Both the position numbers and the translations under genes were made by a program. Positions 1-7,804 of a DNA stretch of 57,980 nucleotides are shown here, piece after piece. The DNA lies in assembly GCA_030595255.1 (NCBI GenBank), contig JAUVDP010000003.1, positions 1-57,980 on the forward strand. The letters run 5' to 3'. Numbering within the stretch: position 1 is the stretch's first letter; each line of letters opens with the position of its first letter. The DNA comes from Mycoplasmatota bacterium. GTDB lineage: Bacteria > Bacillota_I > Bacilli_A > Izemoplasmatales > Izemoplasmataceae. Under the pieces are notes generated by a model that made no database searches, was not told the DNA's origin, and worked only from the letters and a program-made list of their open reading frames with translations.

Positions 1-941
1 CTAACGAATCCAACATACATATCATTTTTCTTATCTGAATAGAATGTAGTTTTCATTTCTTTATTTGGAAGTTTAGAACCAAACACATAAACCAAATTAG
101 GTGATTTATGTTCGTATTCTTCAGGCTTAGCTAGTTCAAATAAATTACTTAGTGATATACCGTGATTCATAAAGTCTCTATGGAAATAAACAAAAGCTAA
201 AGATTCTCCTACTTTTGCTGGATAGCAAAAGTAATGAGAGGTATTTATATTTAAATCATTTATTGGATTTTCATATACTTCTTCAAATATACCTGATCTT
301 TTATTTCTTTTAGGATAAATAACAAAAGGAGGAGTTAATACAACTGATTTAATAAACTGAATATTATTTAGTTTATTATAATCCTGTGGTATTTTACTTA
401 ATCCTTCAGATAGTACAATTCCTGCGTTAATTCCCGCAGATAATTGTCTATATACATTATGACTATACCCTAGGATATTTTCTTCTATTGCTCTATATAC
501 TTTAAGTATAAGATTAGAGAAGTTATTATTAGCTTCTACAAAATTAACATTTTGAATACCGTTAGAGTCAGATGATGATTGAATTAATGCATATCTTTCT
601 AAACTTCTCCAGTAATTATAGAATCCTTCAACAAATTCTATTAAATCTTTATCCGATCTTAATAATCTACTTTTTACATTATTAAGATTTATTATCTCTT
701 TAGAATCTAAAACAACTAGTAATTTGAATAATCTTAATAGTGTTGTAGATAAATTGTCTTCATCAATAATTTTATATAATCTATCAATTAAAAGTGCATC
801 CTTTTTTTCAAGGATAGATATGTATTTAGATAATACTTTTTTAAAGCCTTTACTACTAAGTAAGTCTTTTGGAGTATCACAGTATTTTATACTAAAATTC
901 ATTATTACATTACTTCTATTTTGAGAATACTCTTTAATCAT
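1..941 (-). CDS. unknown protein, N-terminal 313 residues (runs off left edge)
   Basis: A reading frame starts at an ATG at 941, with a GAGGTGA ribosome site just upstream, and stays open for 313 codons to base 1, so its C-terminus lies outside the window. I do not recognise the family. There is no signal peptide or membrane segment. The N-terminal half is rich in charged residues and leucine and looks helical, with an aromatic patch FVEGFYNYWRSLERY at residues 103-117. The second half has short hydrophobic beta-like runs such as VVLTPPFVIYP. It is transcribed away from hipBA, and about 390 bp with no intact gene separates them. Codon use matches the rest of the window. It is certainly coding; its function is unknown. 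Confidence 0.75.
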   Translation of the reverse strand, partial: MIKEYSQNRSNVIMNFSIKYCDTPKDLLSSKGFKKVLSKYISILEKKDALLIDRLYKIIDEDNLSTTLLRLFKLLVVLDSKEIINLNNVKSRLLRSDKDLIEFVEGFYNYWRSLERYALIQSSSDSNGIQNVNFVEANNNFSNLILKVYRAIEENILGYSHNVYRQLSAGINAGIVLSEGLSKIPQDYNKLNNIQFIKSVVLTPPFVIYPKRNKRSGIFEEVYENPINDLNINTSHYFCYPAKVGESLAFVYFHRDFMNHGISLSNLFELAKPEEYEHKSPNLVYVFGSKLPNKEMKTTFYSDKKNDMYVGFV

Positions 942-1008
942 TGAAATCACCTCTTTATTTAATGTTATCAATAAAATATATATTTTTAGAATGTTTTCTA
1001 ATGTAAGT

Positions 1009-1254
1009 GTTTTCTATGATGGAATAATCAAGTGAAATGTTGCTTTAGTTCTAACAGGTAGAGCAAATCCATGGTAAAGTTTTAGAAGAACATCAGATTC
1101 TTATGATGTTATAGTAAATTAAGACAACTTAAAATGCAATAATTACATAATACATTTACATTAATATGGAAATATTGACTTTAATATCATATATCAGGCT
1201 GTAACAAAAGATATTTGCGATATACATGATTTATTTGATTCAGTAAATAACTAA
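1009..1254 (+). pseudogene. possible decayed coding sequence
   Basis: The 390-bp gap between the left-edge gene and hipB holds no intact gene. One forward frame reads like protein across 82 codons but is cut by several stops. Readable pieces include NVALVLTGRANPW and, after the last stop, YGNIDFNIIYQAVTKDICD followed by IHDLFDSV. This could be the eroded tail of a gene lost beside the toxin-antitoxin pair, or a chance run in AT-rich DNA. Confidence 0.25.
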
Positions 1255-1266
1255 TACATATAACAA

Positions 1267-1325
1267 AGTCAATAAATGCCAATATATTGGTATTTATTGA
1301 CTTCTACATATAAAAATGCTAAAAT
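1267..1325 (+). promoter_or_regulatory. hipBA promoter with palindromic operator
   Basis: A 36-bp near-perfect palindrome spans 1267-1302 (one mismatched pair, centre AATATATT). Its right end contains the -35 hexamer TTGACT (1297-1302). A 17-bp spacer leads to the -10 hexamer TAAAAT (1320-1325). The predicted transcript start is within one or two bases of the hipB ATG at 1334, and no ribosome site lies between, so hipB may be translated from a leaderless mRNA. HipB-type antitoxins normally repress their own promoter through such palindromes; that role here is inferred. Confidence 0.65.
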
Positions 1326-1333
1326 GTTAGTAT

Positions 1334-1615
1334 ATGAAAAATAAATTTGATATAAGTGATTTTGTACCTGTAGTAACTGAGCAATCAGTGAAAAATGAGA
1401 TAGTTAAAAGATTTAAGAAAAGAAGAAAGGAATACGGAATAACACAAAGAGATCTAAGTAAAAGATCTGGTGTTAGTTATGGCTCTATTAGGAGGTTCGA
1501 GTTGAGTGGTGAGATTTCTTTACATTCTTTATTAAGAATTAGTGCAGTAATAGGTTGTTTAAAAGATTTTAATCAGATATTTAAAAATCTAATTGTAAAG
1601 GATATTAGAAGATGA
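1334..1615 (+). CDS. hipB: HipB-type antitoxin, XRE-family HTH
   Basis: A 93-residue DNA-binding protein. Residues 30-80 form an XRE/Cro helix-turn-helix: ITQRDLSKRSGVSYGSIRRFE is the usual two-helix motif, followed by SLHSLLRISAVIGCL. It should bind and neutralise the kinase encoded by the next gene and repress the operon. The stop codon overlaps the hipA start (ATGA at 1612-1615), so translation is coupled. The palindrome covering the -35 box upstream is the probable operator. The start codon has no ribosome site and sits about 8 bases behind the -10 box, so the mRNA is probably leaderless. Identification rests on the HTH and on the HipA partner. Confidence 0.8.
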   Translation: MKNKFDISDFVPVVTEQSVKNEIVKRFKKRRKEYGITQRDLSKRSGVSYGSIRRFELSGEISLHSLLRISAVIGCLKDFNQIFKNLIVKDIRR

Positions 1616-2706
1616 ATATTATAGTAAATAGACTAGTAGTAAAATATAATGATAAAACTGTAGGCTTTTTAGAAGAGTTAGATAACAAAGACATAGCTTT
1701 TCAGTATTCTGAATATTGGGTAAATAATGGTTTTTCTATTTCTCCTTTATCTTTACCCTTATCAGATAAAGTATATATTTCTAAATCAGAATACTTCCAT
1801 GGCTTATTTGGTGTTTTTAATGATTCATTACCTGATGGATGGGGAGAACTATTAGTTAGAAGAATGCTAACTAATAAAGATGTTAGTTTTAATAAGTTAT
1901 CTTCACTTAGTAGACTTTCTTTAATCAGTAGTAATGGATTAGGTGGATTATCTTATGAACCAACACAAAGTGAAAATTTAATTGATACACAATATGATTT
2001 AGATATACTAGCTAATGATGTGAATAATATTTTTAATGAAAATTATGAGACTAATGACTTTGATATGATTTTTGCTTTAGGTGGAGCAAGTGGTGGAGCT
2101 AGACCAAAAGTACATATTAAAATTAATAATGAAGATTGGATTATAAAATTTCCATCTTCAATAGACCCTATAAATATTGGAGAGTTAGAATATGCAGCAA
2201 ATAAATTAGCAAAAGAATCAAAAATTCATGTTAATGAATTCAAATTATTTCCATCTAAAGAATATTTAGGATATTTTGGAGCGAAAAGGTTTGATAGAAG
2301 TAATAATAAAAGACTTCATGTGATTTCTTTATCTGCTTTACTTGAAACAACACATAGAATTCCTTATATAGATTACAAACATCTGTTTCAAGTAATTCAG
2401 ACAATATGTGTAGATCAAGATGATATGTATGAAGCATATAAAAGAATGTGCTTTAATGTAATATATCAAAATAAAGATGATCATGGTAAAAATTTTGCAT
2501 TTTTATATGATGAAGACCTTAATGGATATAGATTATCTCCATTTTATGACATAACAAAAACAAAACATAAGTTAGAGCATGAAATGACTGTTTTAGGTGA
2601 AGGTAAGCCAACTGAAAAAGACTTGCTTGCTATGGCAAAAGAATTTAATCTTTCAGAGAAAAGGTGTAATACTATTATTAATACAATAAAGAAAGTTGTT
2701 GAATAA
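1612..2706 (+). CDS. hipA: HipA-family serine/threonine kinase toxin
   Basis: A 364-residue HipA-like kinase. The N-terminal HipA_N domain (about 1-100) includes LPDGWGELLVRRML. A glycine-rich loop GGASGGARPK lies near residue 155-165, followed by the ATP-site strand WIIKFPSS. The catalytic segment NKDDHGKNFAFL near residue 285-300 matches the family N-x-D-x-H-x-x-N signature, and LSPFYDIT carries the metal-binding Asp. All kinase residues therefore look intact. It is shorter than E. coli HipA (about 440) but is a single chain, unlike split HipT/HipS systems. Known relatives phosphorylate aminoacyl-tRNA synthetases and cause persistence; the target here is unknown. It is the second gene of the hipBA operon. 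Confidence 0.85.
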   Translation: MNIIVNRLVVKYNDKTVGFLEELDNKDIAFQYSEYWVNNGFSISPLSLPLSDKVYISKSEYFHGLFGVFNDSLPDGWGELLVRRMLTNKDVSFNKLSSLSRLSLISSNGLGGLSYEPTQSENLIDTQYDLDILANDVNNIFNENYETNDFDMIFALGGASGGARPKVHIKINNEDWIIKFPSSIDPINIGELEYAANKLAKESKIHVNEFKLFPSKEYLGYFGAKRFDRSNNKRLHVISLSALLETTHRIPYIDYKHLFQVIQTICVDQDDMYEAYKRMCFNVIYQNKDDHGKNFAFLYDEDLNGYRLSPFYDITKTKHKLEHEMTVLGEGKPTEKDLLAMAKEFNLSEKRCNTIINTIKKVVE

Positions 2707-2718
2707 GAAAAAAACTAA

Positions 2719-2740
2719 GGATTCCAATAATTTGGAATCC
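2719..2740. terminator. hairpin between hipA and integrase remnant
   Basis: A 9-bp perfect stem GGATTCCAA/TTGGAATCC with a TAAT loop. The T-rich tract follows it on the minus strand, so it chiefly terminates the integrase gene. On the plus strand it follows the hipA stop by about 12 bases and may serve both. Confidence 0.6.
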
Positions 2741-2771
2741 TCCTTTACATATATTTGTATAAATTATCAAC

Positions 2772-3629
2772 TTACTTAGTATTATTTTCTACAACTCTTA
2801 AATACTCTTCAATAACCTTTTTCATTGATACCGTAACATAAATCTGTGTTGTAGATATTTTCTTATGACCTAGTAGCTTTTGGAGTATAAACATATTACC
2901 GTTTTTATCATTAAAATTACTCGCAAATGTATGCCTCTATTTATGAGGAGTAATAGATTTCTTTATGTTTCCAAGTCTCATTATTTTTTGACATATTGTC
3001 TGTATTGAATCTAAACGTAATAATTTTCTAGTTTTAAGATTAATAAATATATAATTAGTAATGTTATTTTGCTCAATAAAACTATTTAATGCTTCTTTAG
3101 TTTTATATGTAAAAAGCACGTTTCTATGTTCTTTTGACTTTGTTTTTGTTACATAAATCATCCTTGATGAAAAATCGATGTTATCTATTTGAATACTTAA
3201 TAGTTCACTTATTCTTAATCCAGTATCAAGCAACAACATAAACATAAGCTTATTTCTTTTTGATTCTTCATTTTTAACTGAATCTAAGAAACTATATACT
3301 TGAAGAATTGTTTGATCATCAAGAATTTGAGGAAGCTTTTTTTCTTCTCGTAACTTCTTGAAGGGAATTTCTCTACCAGTTTCTTCTCTTATTACTAACT
3401 TTACATACATTGCATACATGTTTAGAGTTTTATTTGTAATCTTTGGATTTATCTTTTTTCTATATAAAATTAAATCTAATAAGGTATTTTTATCTATCTT
3501 TGAACACTTGTAGGTTCCTATTAACTCGCATGATCTATTTAGGTACCATTTAACTTTTGTATATGTGAAATCTGTATAGATTATCTTACAACTTTTTATA
3601 TATAGCTCACATGCTTCATTAAATTTCAT
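2772..3629 (-). pseudogene. tyrosine recombinase/integrase interrupted by an in-frame stop
   Basis: A phage-integrase family protein of 285 codons if read through. The N-terminal SAM-like core-binding part is at about 1-95. The catalytic domain carries DTGLRISELLS (Arg I), and the end carries RHTFASNF and LGHKKISTTQIYVTV (Arg II, His and the nucleophilic Tyr). An amber codon at 2937-2939 interrupts the box that normally reads HKLRHTF, exactly where Leu is expected (TTG to TAG is one substitution). The frame then stays open to a TAA at 2772. The truncated 230-residue product lacks Arg II, the second His and Tyr, so it cannot recombine DNA. The gene sits next to hipBA, suggesting a decaying mobile island. 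Sequencing error or stop suppression are alternatives. Confidence 0.85.
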
Positions 3630-3777
3630 ATACTATCACTCACAATCTTTATTGTATTCGGTTGTATTCCTATACTTATAGTACTGATACTTAGTGGTAA
3701 TATTGTTTTTAAATATGTCTCTTTCTAAATCACCTATTTAATCGATGTATGTTATAATAGAAAACGAGGTGTTTAAT

Positions 3778-4878
3778 ATGACAAGTGAAAAGAGAATTAA
3801 AATATTACAATACTTAGGTATAATAGCTTTATCATTATTATCATTAAAGTATTTAAATGATTTATTTGGAGATCAATTCAGTTTATTAAAATCTGCTGTT
3901 AATACAATAGTATTTCCATTAGGAGTAGCTTTATTTATTAGTTACTTACTATCTCCTATAGTAGAGTTTATTGATAAGAAATTAAAAGTACCATATAGAT
4001 GGTTATCTATTGGTATAGTATTCTTATTTATAGGACTTGCTTTTGGTTTATTTGTATTTTTAATCGGAGATTTAATATACAGTCAAGCAATTATATTCTT
4101 TAGTGAAGACTGGGGAAAAATAGCTATTTATATAGAAGATTTAATTGAAGATCATGTAGAACTTCAAGCAGTATATGATAATGTTACTGAATATTTAAGT
4201 TTTGATAACTTATCACCTTTCTTCTTTAATGTAGTTGGTATTATTAAAGGTATTACTGGATTACTTGTAAGTATAGTATTAATACCTGTATTCTTATTCT
4301 TTTTACTTCATGATAAAACAAAAATCTTTGAAGGAATTATTTCAGTAATTCCTTCAAAGAATCAATATCATATTAGAGAATTAGGTAAAAGAGCAGATAT
4401 AGTAATTGAAAAATATTTTAATGGTAAATTTATAATGATGTTTTTAATGAGTATAATGTTTACTATAGTATTTTATATGTTAGGATTTGGTATAAGATCA
4501 TTCTTCTTTGGATTCTTCTTAGGATTTTTAGATATAGTACCTTACGTAGGAGGATTTGTGGGAATGTTATTCCCAATACTTTATTCATTTACAGTTAGTG
4601 GAGACCTAATGTTTGAAGAATATACATTTATTGCAATAATAGTCGCTAACTTTATCGGGCAATTCCTACAAGGAAATATCTTACAACCAATAATTATGGG
4701 AAGAGAAGTAAATCTCCACCCATTACTAGTATTATCAAGTTTTATATTTTTTGGAGCTTTACTAGGAATGACAGGAATAATACTTGCTATTCCTATTACA
4801 GGAATCATCAAAACTTCATTTGAATATTTTGGAGAATTAAAAGAGAAAAAAGAACTTAAAGGAATAAAGACAGAATAG
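3778..4878 (+). CDS. AI-2E family transporter (PerM/YdiK type)
   Basis: A 366-residue polytopic membrane protein with about eight hydrophobic segments. It has the layout of the AI-2E exporter superfamily: two early helices, a soluble loop at about 110-150, and a conserved C-terminal block including PYVGGFVGMLFPI, ANFIGQFLQGNILQPIIMG and HPLLVLSSFIFFG. Members export quorum signals or act as Na+/H+ antiporters or osmolyte carriers; the substrate cannot be read from sequence. An upstream in-frame ATG at 3745 is rejected because the TATAAT box (3753-3758) and the CGAGGTG ribosome site both fall after it and point to 3778. Monocistronic. Confidence 0.85.
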   Translation: MTSEKRIKILQYLGIIALSLLSLKYLNDLFGDQFSLLKSAVNTIVFPLGVALFISYLLSPIVEFIDKKLKVPYRWLSIGIVFLFIGLAFGLFVFLIGDLIYSQAIIFFSEDWGKIAIYIEDLIEDHVELQAVYDNVTEYLSFDNLSPFFFNVVGIIKGITGLLVSIVLIPVFLFFLLHDKTKIFEGIISVIPSKNQYHIRELGKRADIVIEKYFNGKFIMMFLMSIMFTIVFYMLGFGIRSFFFGFFLGFLDIVPYVGGFVGMLFPILYSFTVSGDLMFEEYTFIAIIVANFIGQFLQGNILQPIIMGREVNLHPLLVLSSFIFFGALLGMTGIILAIPITGIIKTSFEYFGELKEKKELKGIKTE

Positions 4879-4882
4879 TGAT

Positions 4883-4911
4883 TTGTATTAAAACAAACTA
4901 CTTGTTATAAT
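4883..4911 (+). promoter_or_regulatory. promoter of small ORF
   Basis: TTGTAT (4883-4888), a 17-bp spacer and TATAAT (4906-4911), about 60 bp ahead of the 59-residue ORF at 4971. Confidence 0.55.
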
Positions 4912-4970
4912 GAAATTATAAAATACATGATATGTAAAGAAGATTAAGTTTAGGGTAAAGGGGAAAAAGA

Positions 4971-5150
4971 ATGGAAAGAGCTTCAGAAATTATTAAATAT
5001 GCCGATCTAAAGCAACTAAAGTTTAATTTAGATTATGTAGAATTATTAATGGATGCCATGGGTAAAAGGAATTTAGAAGATCCAGACTTAGAATCCGAAC
5101 ACAAAATACTTACAAAGAGGTATACTGAGCTATTAAACGAAAGAAAGTAG
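4971..5150 (+). CDS. small conserved-looking protein, 59 aa
   Basis: A short gene with its own promoter, a GGGGAAAAAG ribosome site and a terminator that starts at its stop codon. The product is acidic/basic mixed and almost entirely helical by composition, beginning MERASEIIKYADLKQL and ending TKRYTELLNERK. There is no membrane segment, cysteine or recognisable motif. The complete transcription signals make it a real gene despite its size. I do not recognise the family; it resembles the many short helical proteins of Bacillota in general character only. Confidence 0.6.
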   Translation: MERASEIIKYADLKQLKFNLDYVELLMDAMGKRNLEDPDLESEHKILTKRYTELLNERK

Positions 5151-5172
5151 ACAAAGAAATTGTCTACTTTTT
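5147..5172 (+). terminator. Rho-independent terminator
   Basis: An 8-bp stem GTAGACAA/TTGTCTAC with an AGAAA loop, followed by TTTTTC. The stem begins within the stop codon region of the 59-residue ORF. Confidence 0.8.
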
Positions 5173-5254
5173 CTTACGAATCGACCCAACTTAATGTAAA
5201 GTCAATGTAACTTATAATGTTATTTAGAAAAAGAATAATATAGCACAATATAAA

Positions 5255-5283
5255 TTGACTATACCACTTTAAAGTGATATAGT
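5255..5283 (+). promoter_or_regulatory. promoter with palindrome in the spacer
   Basis: TTGACT (5255-5260), a 17-bp spacer and TATAGT (5278-5283). A near-perfect 24-bp palindrome centred on CTTTAAAG fills the spacer and touches both hexamers, a typical repressor-site arrangement. No protein gene follows on this strand; the transcript would be the candidate RNA at 5290. Confidence 0.55.
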
Positions 5284-5289
5284 AATAGT

Positions 5290-5510
5290 ACGAAGGGAAG
5301 ATACAAGTAAATAGTATTTTACAATAATAATGAAAAAGATTTATAGAATTTGATTTATTTAAGGATATAAAGAATTAAATTTATTTAAGGAAGTATAGAA
5401 TTAGATTTATTTAACGAAGTAAAGAATTAGATTTATTAGTTATGAGTATTTATATTCATTGAAGTAATTATTATTGAAAATCCTGAATAAGGACTTCCCT
5501 TCCATTTTTA
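5290..5510 (+). ncRNA. candidate structured small RNA, about 220 nt
   Basis: A promoter ends at 5283, so transcription should begin near 5290. The predicted 5' end (GAAGGGAAG, 5292-5300) is perfectly complementary to CTTCCCTTC at 5494-5502, which is followed by ATTTTTA; a strong terminator follows at 5532. A transcript with its two ends paired over a mostly unpaired AU-rich interior recalls 6S RNA architecture, but I cannot assign the family. The interior holds a 26-bp tandem repeat. No ORF longer than a few codons is present. The call rests on promoter, end pairing and terminator only. Confidence 0.4.
5342..5437 (+). repeat. 26-bp tandem repeat, about 3.7 copies
   Basis: Units start at 5342, 5368, 5394 and 5420 (last unit 18 bp). 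The unit is TATAGAATTAGATTTATTTA followed by AGGAAG, with two to five differences per copy. There are no spacers, so it is not a CRISPR array. It lies inside the candidate small RNA. Confidence 0.8.
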
Positions 5511-5531
5511 TGCATTAATATGCATACAAAG

Positions 5532-5559
5532 AAAGCATCGGATTATTCCGATGCTTTTT
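5532..5559. terminator. bidirectional terminator after mscL
   Basis: A 10-bp stem AAAGCATCGG/CCGATGCTTT. TTTTTC follows on the plus strand and CTTTCTTT on the minus strand. It includes the mscL stop codon and separates mscL from the candidate RNA unit. Confidence 0.8.
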
Positions 5560-5953
5560 CTTTCACTTCATCATCACCATCAATTATGTCATCTACAAAT
5601 TCATCAACTATTTCAACGATATCATCAAATTCTTCTTTAAGTTTATTTATTATTTTAATGATAGCAAATACAACTACCGCAACAATTAAAAAGTCTAAAG
5701 AATTTTGAATGAATCTACCATAGTAAATTGCATTTTCTGCAATTCCTGCTAATTCATCACCTTCAGTGATCACGTATTTGAAATTTTCAAATCCTTTATC
5801 GCCAATTATGATACTTATAAGTGGCATTAAGATATCTTTTACAAAGCTATTAACTATCTTTGTGAAAGCTGTACCTACAACAACAGCGACAGCTAGTTCA
5901 ATTACACTTCCTCTATTAATAAACTTCTTAAATTCTTCTAATAATTTTTTCAT
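5543..5953 (-). CDS. mscL: large-conductance mechanosensitive channel MscL
   Basis: 136 residues, the normal MscL length. The amphipathic N-terminus and first membrane helix read EEFKKFINRGSVIELAVAVV, then VGTAFTKIVNSFVKDILMP, the family signature. A periplasmic-type loop (about 50-85) and a second helix FLIVAVVVFAIIKIINKL follow. The C-terminus is a very acidic amphipathic helix (DDIVEIVDEFVDDIIDGDDE), more acidic than usual. The channel opens under membrane tension to release solutes during hypo-osmotic shock. It is the last gene of the PAP2-rhomboid-mscL minus-strand run, 15 bp behind the rhomboid gene. Start at 5953 has an AAGGAAG ribosome site. Confidence 0.95.
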   Translation of the reverse strand: MKKLLEEFKKFINRGSVIELAVAVVVGTAFTKIVNSFVKDILMPLISIIIGDKGFENFKYVITEGDELAGIAENAIYYGRFIQNSLDFLIVAVVVFAIIKIINKLKEEFDDIVEIVDEFVDDIIDGDDEVKEKASE

Positions 5954-5968
5954 GTTATTCTTCCTTTC

Positions 5969-6658
5969 TTAATAATAATTATCTTCATCAAAATCACTTA
6001 ACATATCTTCATATGTTTTTGGTATATATATTTCTTGAATTACAGGTGTCTTTCTACTAATAAGTAAGAACGAAAGAATAAACCCAGATACCAATCCACC
6101 AACGTGGCCTGGTATACTAATCATTGGTGTACTAAAAGTAAATACCATTTCAATAGCTATTAAAGCATATATACTCTTTCTTTCAGGTTTTTTAATTAAA
6201 TCATGTCTAAATATAGAGATATACAATAAACTTCCTAAGACAGCAAATATTGCCCCACTAGCTCCAACTGTAACGTCGATATGAGCTATTGTTTCACTTG
6301 AACTATAAACTATGAATAAACTAGCTCCAAGTCCTGCGACTATATAAAGTATCGCGAATCTTAATGGTTTAATTAATCTTTCTAAAGTACCACTTAAAAC
6401 AAAGATACCTATAATAGTATTACCTAAGAAATGATCAATACTACCATGTAGAAACATAACGGTAAATAATCTATAATATTCTCCATCTTTTACTAATACT
6501 GGATCTAGGGCACCTAGATCTAGTAAGACATCAATATCAAATCCACCATTTATGTAGGTAACAAAAACCATTATAAATACTGAGAATATTAAGAATGTAG
6601 AAACTGGTGATTTTTTATAGTAGTCTTTGAGACTACCATAAGAACTAAATATTGACAT
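5969..6658 (-). CDS. rhomboid-family intramembrane serine protease
   Basis: 229 residues with about six membrane helices, the minimal rhomboid fold. HFLGN (near residue 77-81) supplies the conserved His/Asn of helix 2. GASGAIFAVLG (near 133) carries the catalytic Ser in GxSG, and GHVGGLVSGF (near 184) carries the catalytic His of helix 6. All active-site residues are present, so it should be an active membrane protease; substrates are unknown. It lies between the PAP2 phosphatase (13 bp upstream) and mscL (15 bp downstream), implying one envelope-related operon. Confidence 0.92.
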   Translation of the reverse strand: MSIFSSYGSLKDYYKKSPVSTFLIFSVFIMVFVTYINGGFDIDVLLDLGALDPVLVKDGEYYRLFTVMFLHGSIDHFLGNTIIGIFVLSGTLERLIKPLRFAILYIVAGLGASLFIVYSSSETIAHIDVTVGASGAIFAVLGSLLYISIFRHDLIKKPERKSIYALIAIEMVFTFSTPMISIPGHVGGLVSGFILSFLLISRKTPVIQEIYIPKTYEDMLSDFDEDNYY

Positions 6659-6670
6659 AATTACAACTCC

Positions 6671-7558
6671 TTAAAAGTTAAACTTTTTAAATGCTTTTGG
6701 ATAAATTCCAATTCCAATAAATGTTAATAGGAAATATCTAATTGATGATAACACATCAAATAGATATGTACCTTCATCTAAGAAAGGACTATATAATAGT
6801 TTAAGACCAATTTGTAAAGAAATCATTACTGTTATTCCTAGGATTAGTCTTATTCCTTTTTTTGATTTTGTTGTATCTAAACTAAAGTTAATATATTTCT
6901 TTTCATACATTACCGCAAATACCATACCTGTAAGTATTCCAAACCCTTTAAATAAATCTTCACTACCAAGTAATAGAGTAATAGGTAAAGAGATAATTAC
7001 AATAATAATATAAACTTTATGTAGTAATTCCTGATTACTATTAATCTTATTAAAATAGTAATAAAAAGTATATCCGAGTAATAGACCAAGGAGAGCTGCG
7101 ACAACAACATCTTCTAAGTAATGAACACCTAAGTATATTCTAGACATCATCATTAATACTACAAGAGATGAGACTACAATATAAACCCATTTCTTTTTAA
7201 GATAAAACGCAGCTGCGTAAAGAAATGTAGAAAAGATTTGAGTATGTCCACTAGGGAATGAATGTCCTGAAGAAGTGGATGGTCTTAAGTTGTTAACTCT
7301 ATCTGGATATTCAGTAAAGGGACGTGGCGCATCAAATATCTCTTTTAAAGTATTATTAGTAACCGCAGTTACTGCGAGAGATATTCCAAGAAATTCTCCG
7401 AATTTCTTATCATAAGTCCAATAAACAAATCCCATTAAAGCTATAAAGATATATTCTTCACCTAAAAATGAGATAGTATTAAAAAAGAAATCTAAAAACC
7501 CATTTTGAAATGATTGAAACCATTCAACAAATTCTATTGTTAGTCCTAAAGTATACAT
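6671..7558 (-). CDS. PAP2-family membrane phosphatase
   Basis: 295 residues, six or more membrane helices. The three phosphatase motifs are present: LKEIFDAPRPF (KxxxxxxRP), GHSFPSGHTQ (PSGH) and SRIYLGVHYLEDVV (SRxxxxxHxxxD), at about residues 72-160. This is the type-2 phosphatidic acid phosphatase fold, acting on phosphatidic acid, phosphatidylglycerophosphate or polyprenyl diphosphates at the outer membrane face. The C-terminal 110 residues add four hydrophobic segments of unknown role. An AGGAGG ribosome site precedes the start. First gene of the operon with the rhomboid protease and mscL. Confidence 0.88.
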   Translation of the reverse strand: MYTLGLTIEFVEWFQSFQNGFLDFFFNTISFLGEEYIFIALMGFVYWTYDKKFGEFLGISLAVTAVTNNTLKEIFDAPRPFTEYPDRVNNLRPSTSSGHSFPSGHTQIFSTFLYAAAFYLKKKWVYIVVSSLVVLMMMSRIYLGVHYLEDVVVAALLGLLLGYTFYYYFNKINSNQELLHKVYIIIVIISLPITLLLGSEDLFKGFGILTGMVFAVMYEKKYINFSLDTTKSKKGIRLILGITVMISLQIGLKLLYSPFLDEGTYLFDVLSSIRYFLLTFIGIGIYPKAFKKFNF

Positions 7559-7719
7559 ATTTATTCCTCCTTAAGCTACCTCTATCTTACAAGTTTTGAT
7601 CATTATAAGCAATAAAATAAATGCAAGGATAGTTTAAGGAAATATAATGTAACGCGCAAATATAAATATATATGTTTGTGAGTTATATTTATTCACTAAA
7701 TTATGTAGAATATAATTTC

Positions 7720-7782
7720 ATTGTAACATAAAAATTAAAATATAACATAATTATTGTTACTATATAATTTTTATGTTACAAT
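7720..7782 (+). promoter_or_regulatory. nested inverted-repeat operator/promoter of AbiE-like pair
   Basis: Two perfect 17-bp arms (7720-7736 and 7766-7782, core TGTAACAT/ATGTTACA) enclose 29 bp that contain a second, shorter inverted pair TAACA/TGTTA. This gives four related half-sites. Candidate promoters lie inside: TATAAT at 7763-7768, or TTGTTA (7754-7759), 17 bp, TACAAT (7777-7782). AbiEi-type antitoxins are known to repress their promoters by binding inverted repeats, so this is probably the autoregulatory site. Confidence 0.65.
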
Positions 7783-7804
7783 CAAATAGTAAGGAGGAAT
7801 ACAT

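Noticed and set aside
2937-2939. Programmed read-through or amber recoding in the integrase
   Set aside because: Nothing around the codon suggests a recoding element, and TAG is used as a normal stop elsewhere (for example hydA and the 59-residue gene); a nonsense mutation is simpler.
3745-3777. Earlier ATG for the AI-2E transporter
   Set aside because: The TATAAT box and ribosome site lie after it.
5342-5437. Possible CRISPR array
   Set aside because: The 26-bp units are directly adjacent with no spacers and differ from each other; no cas gene is present.
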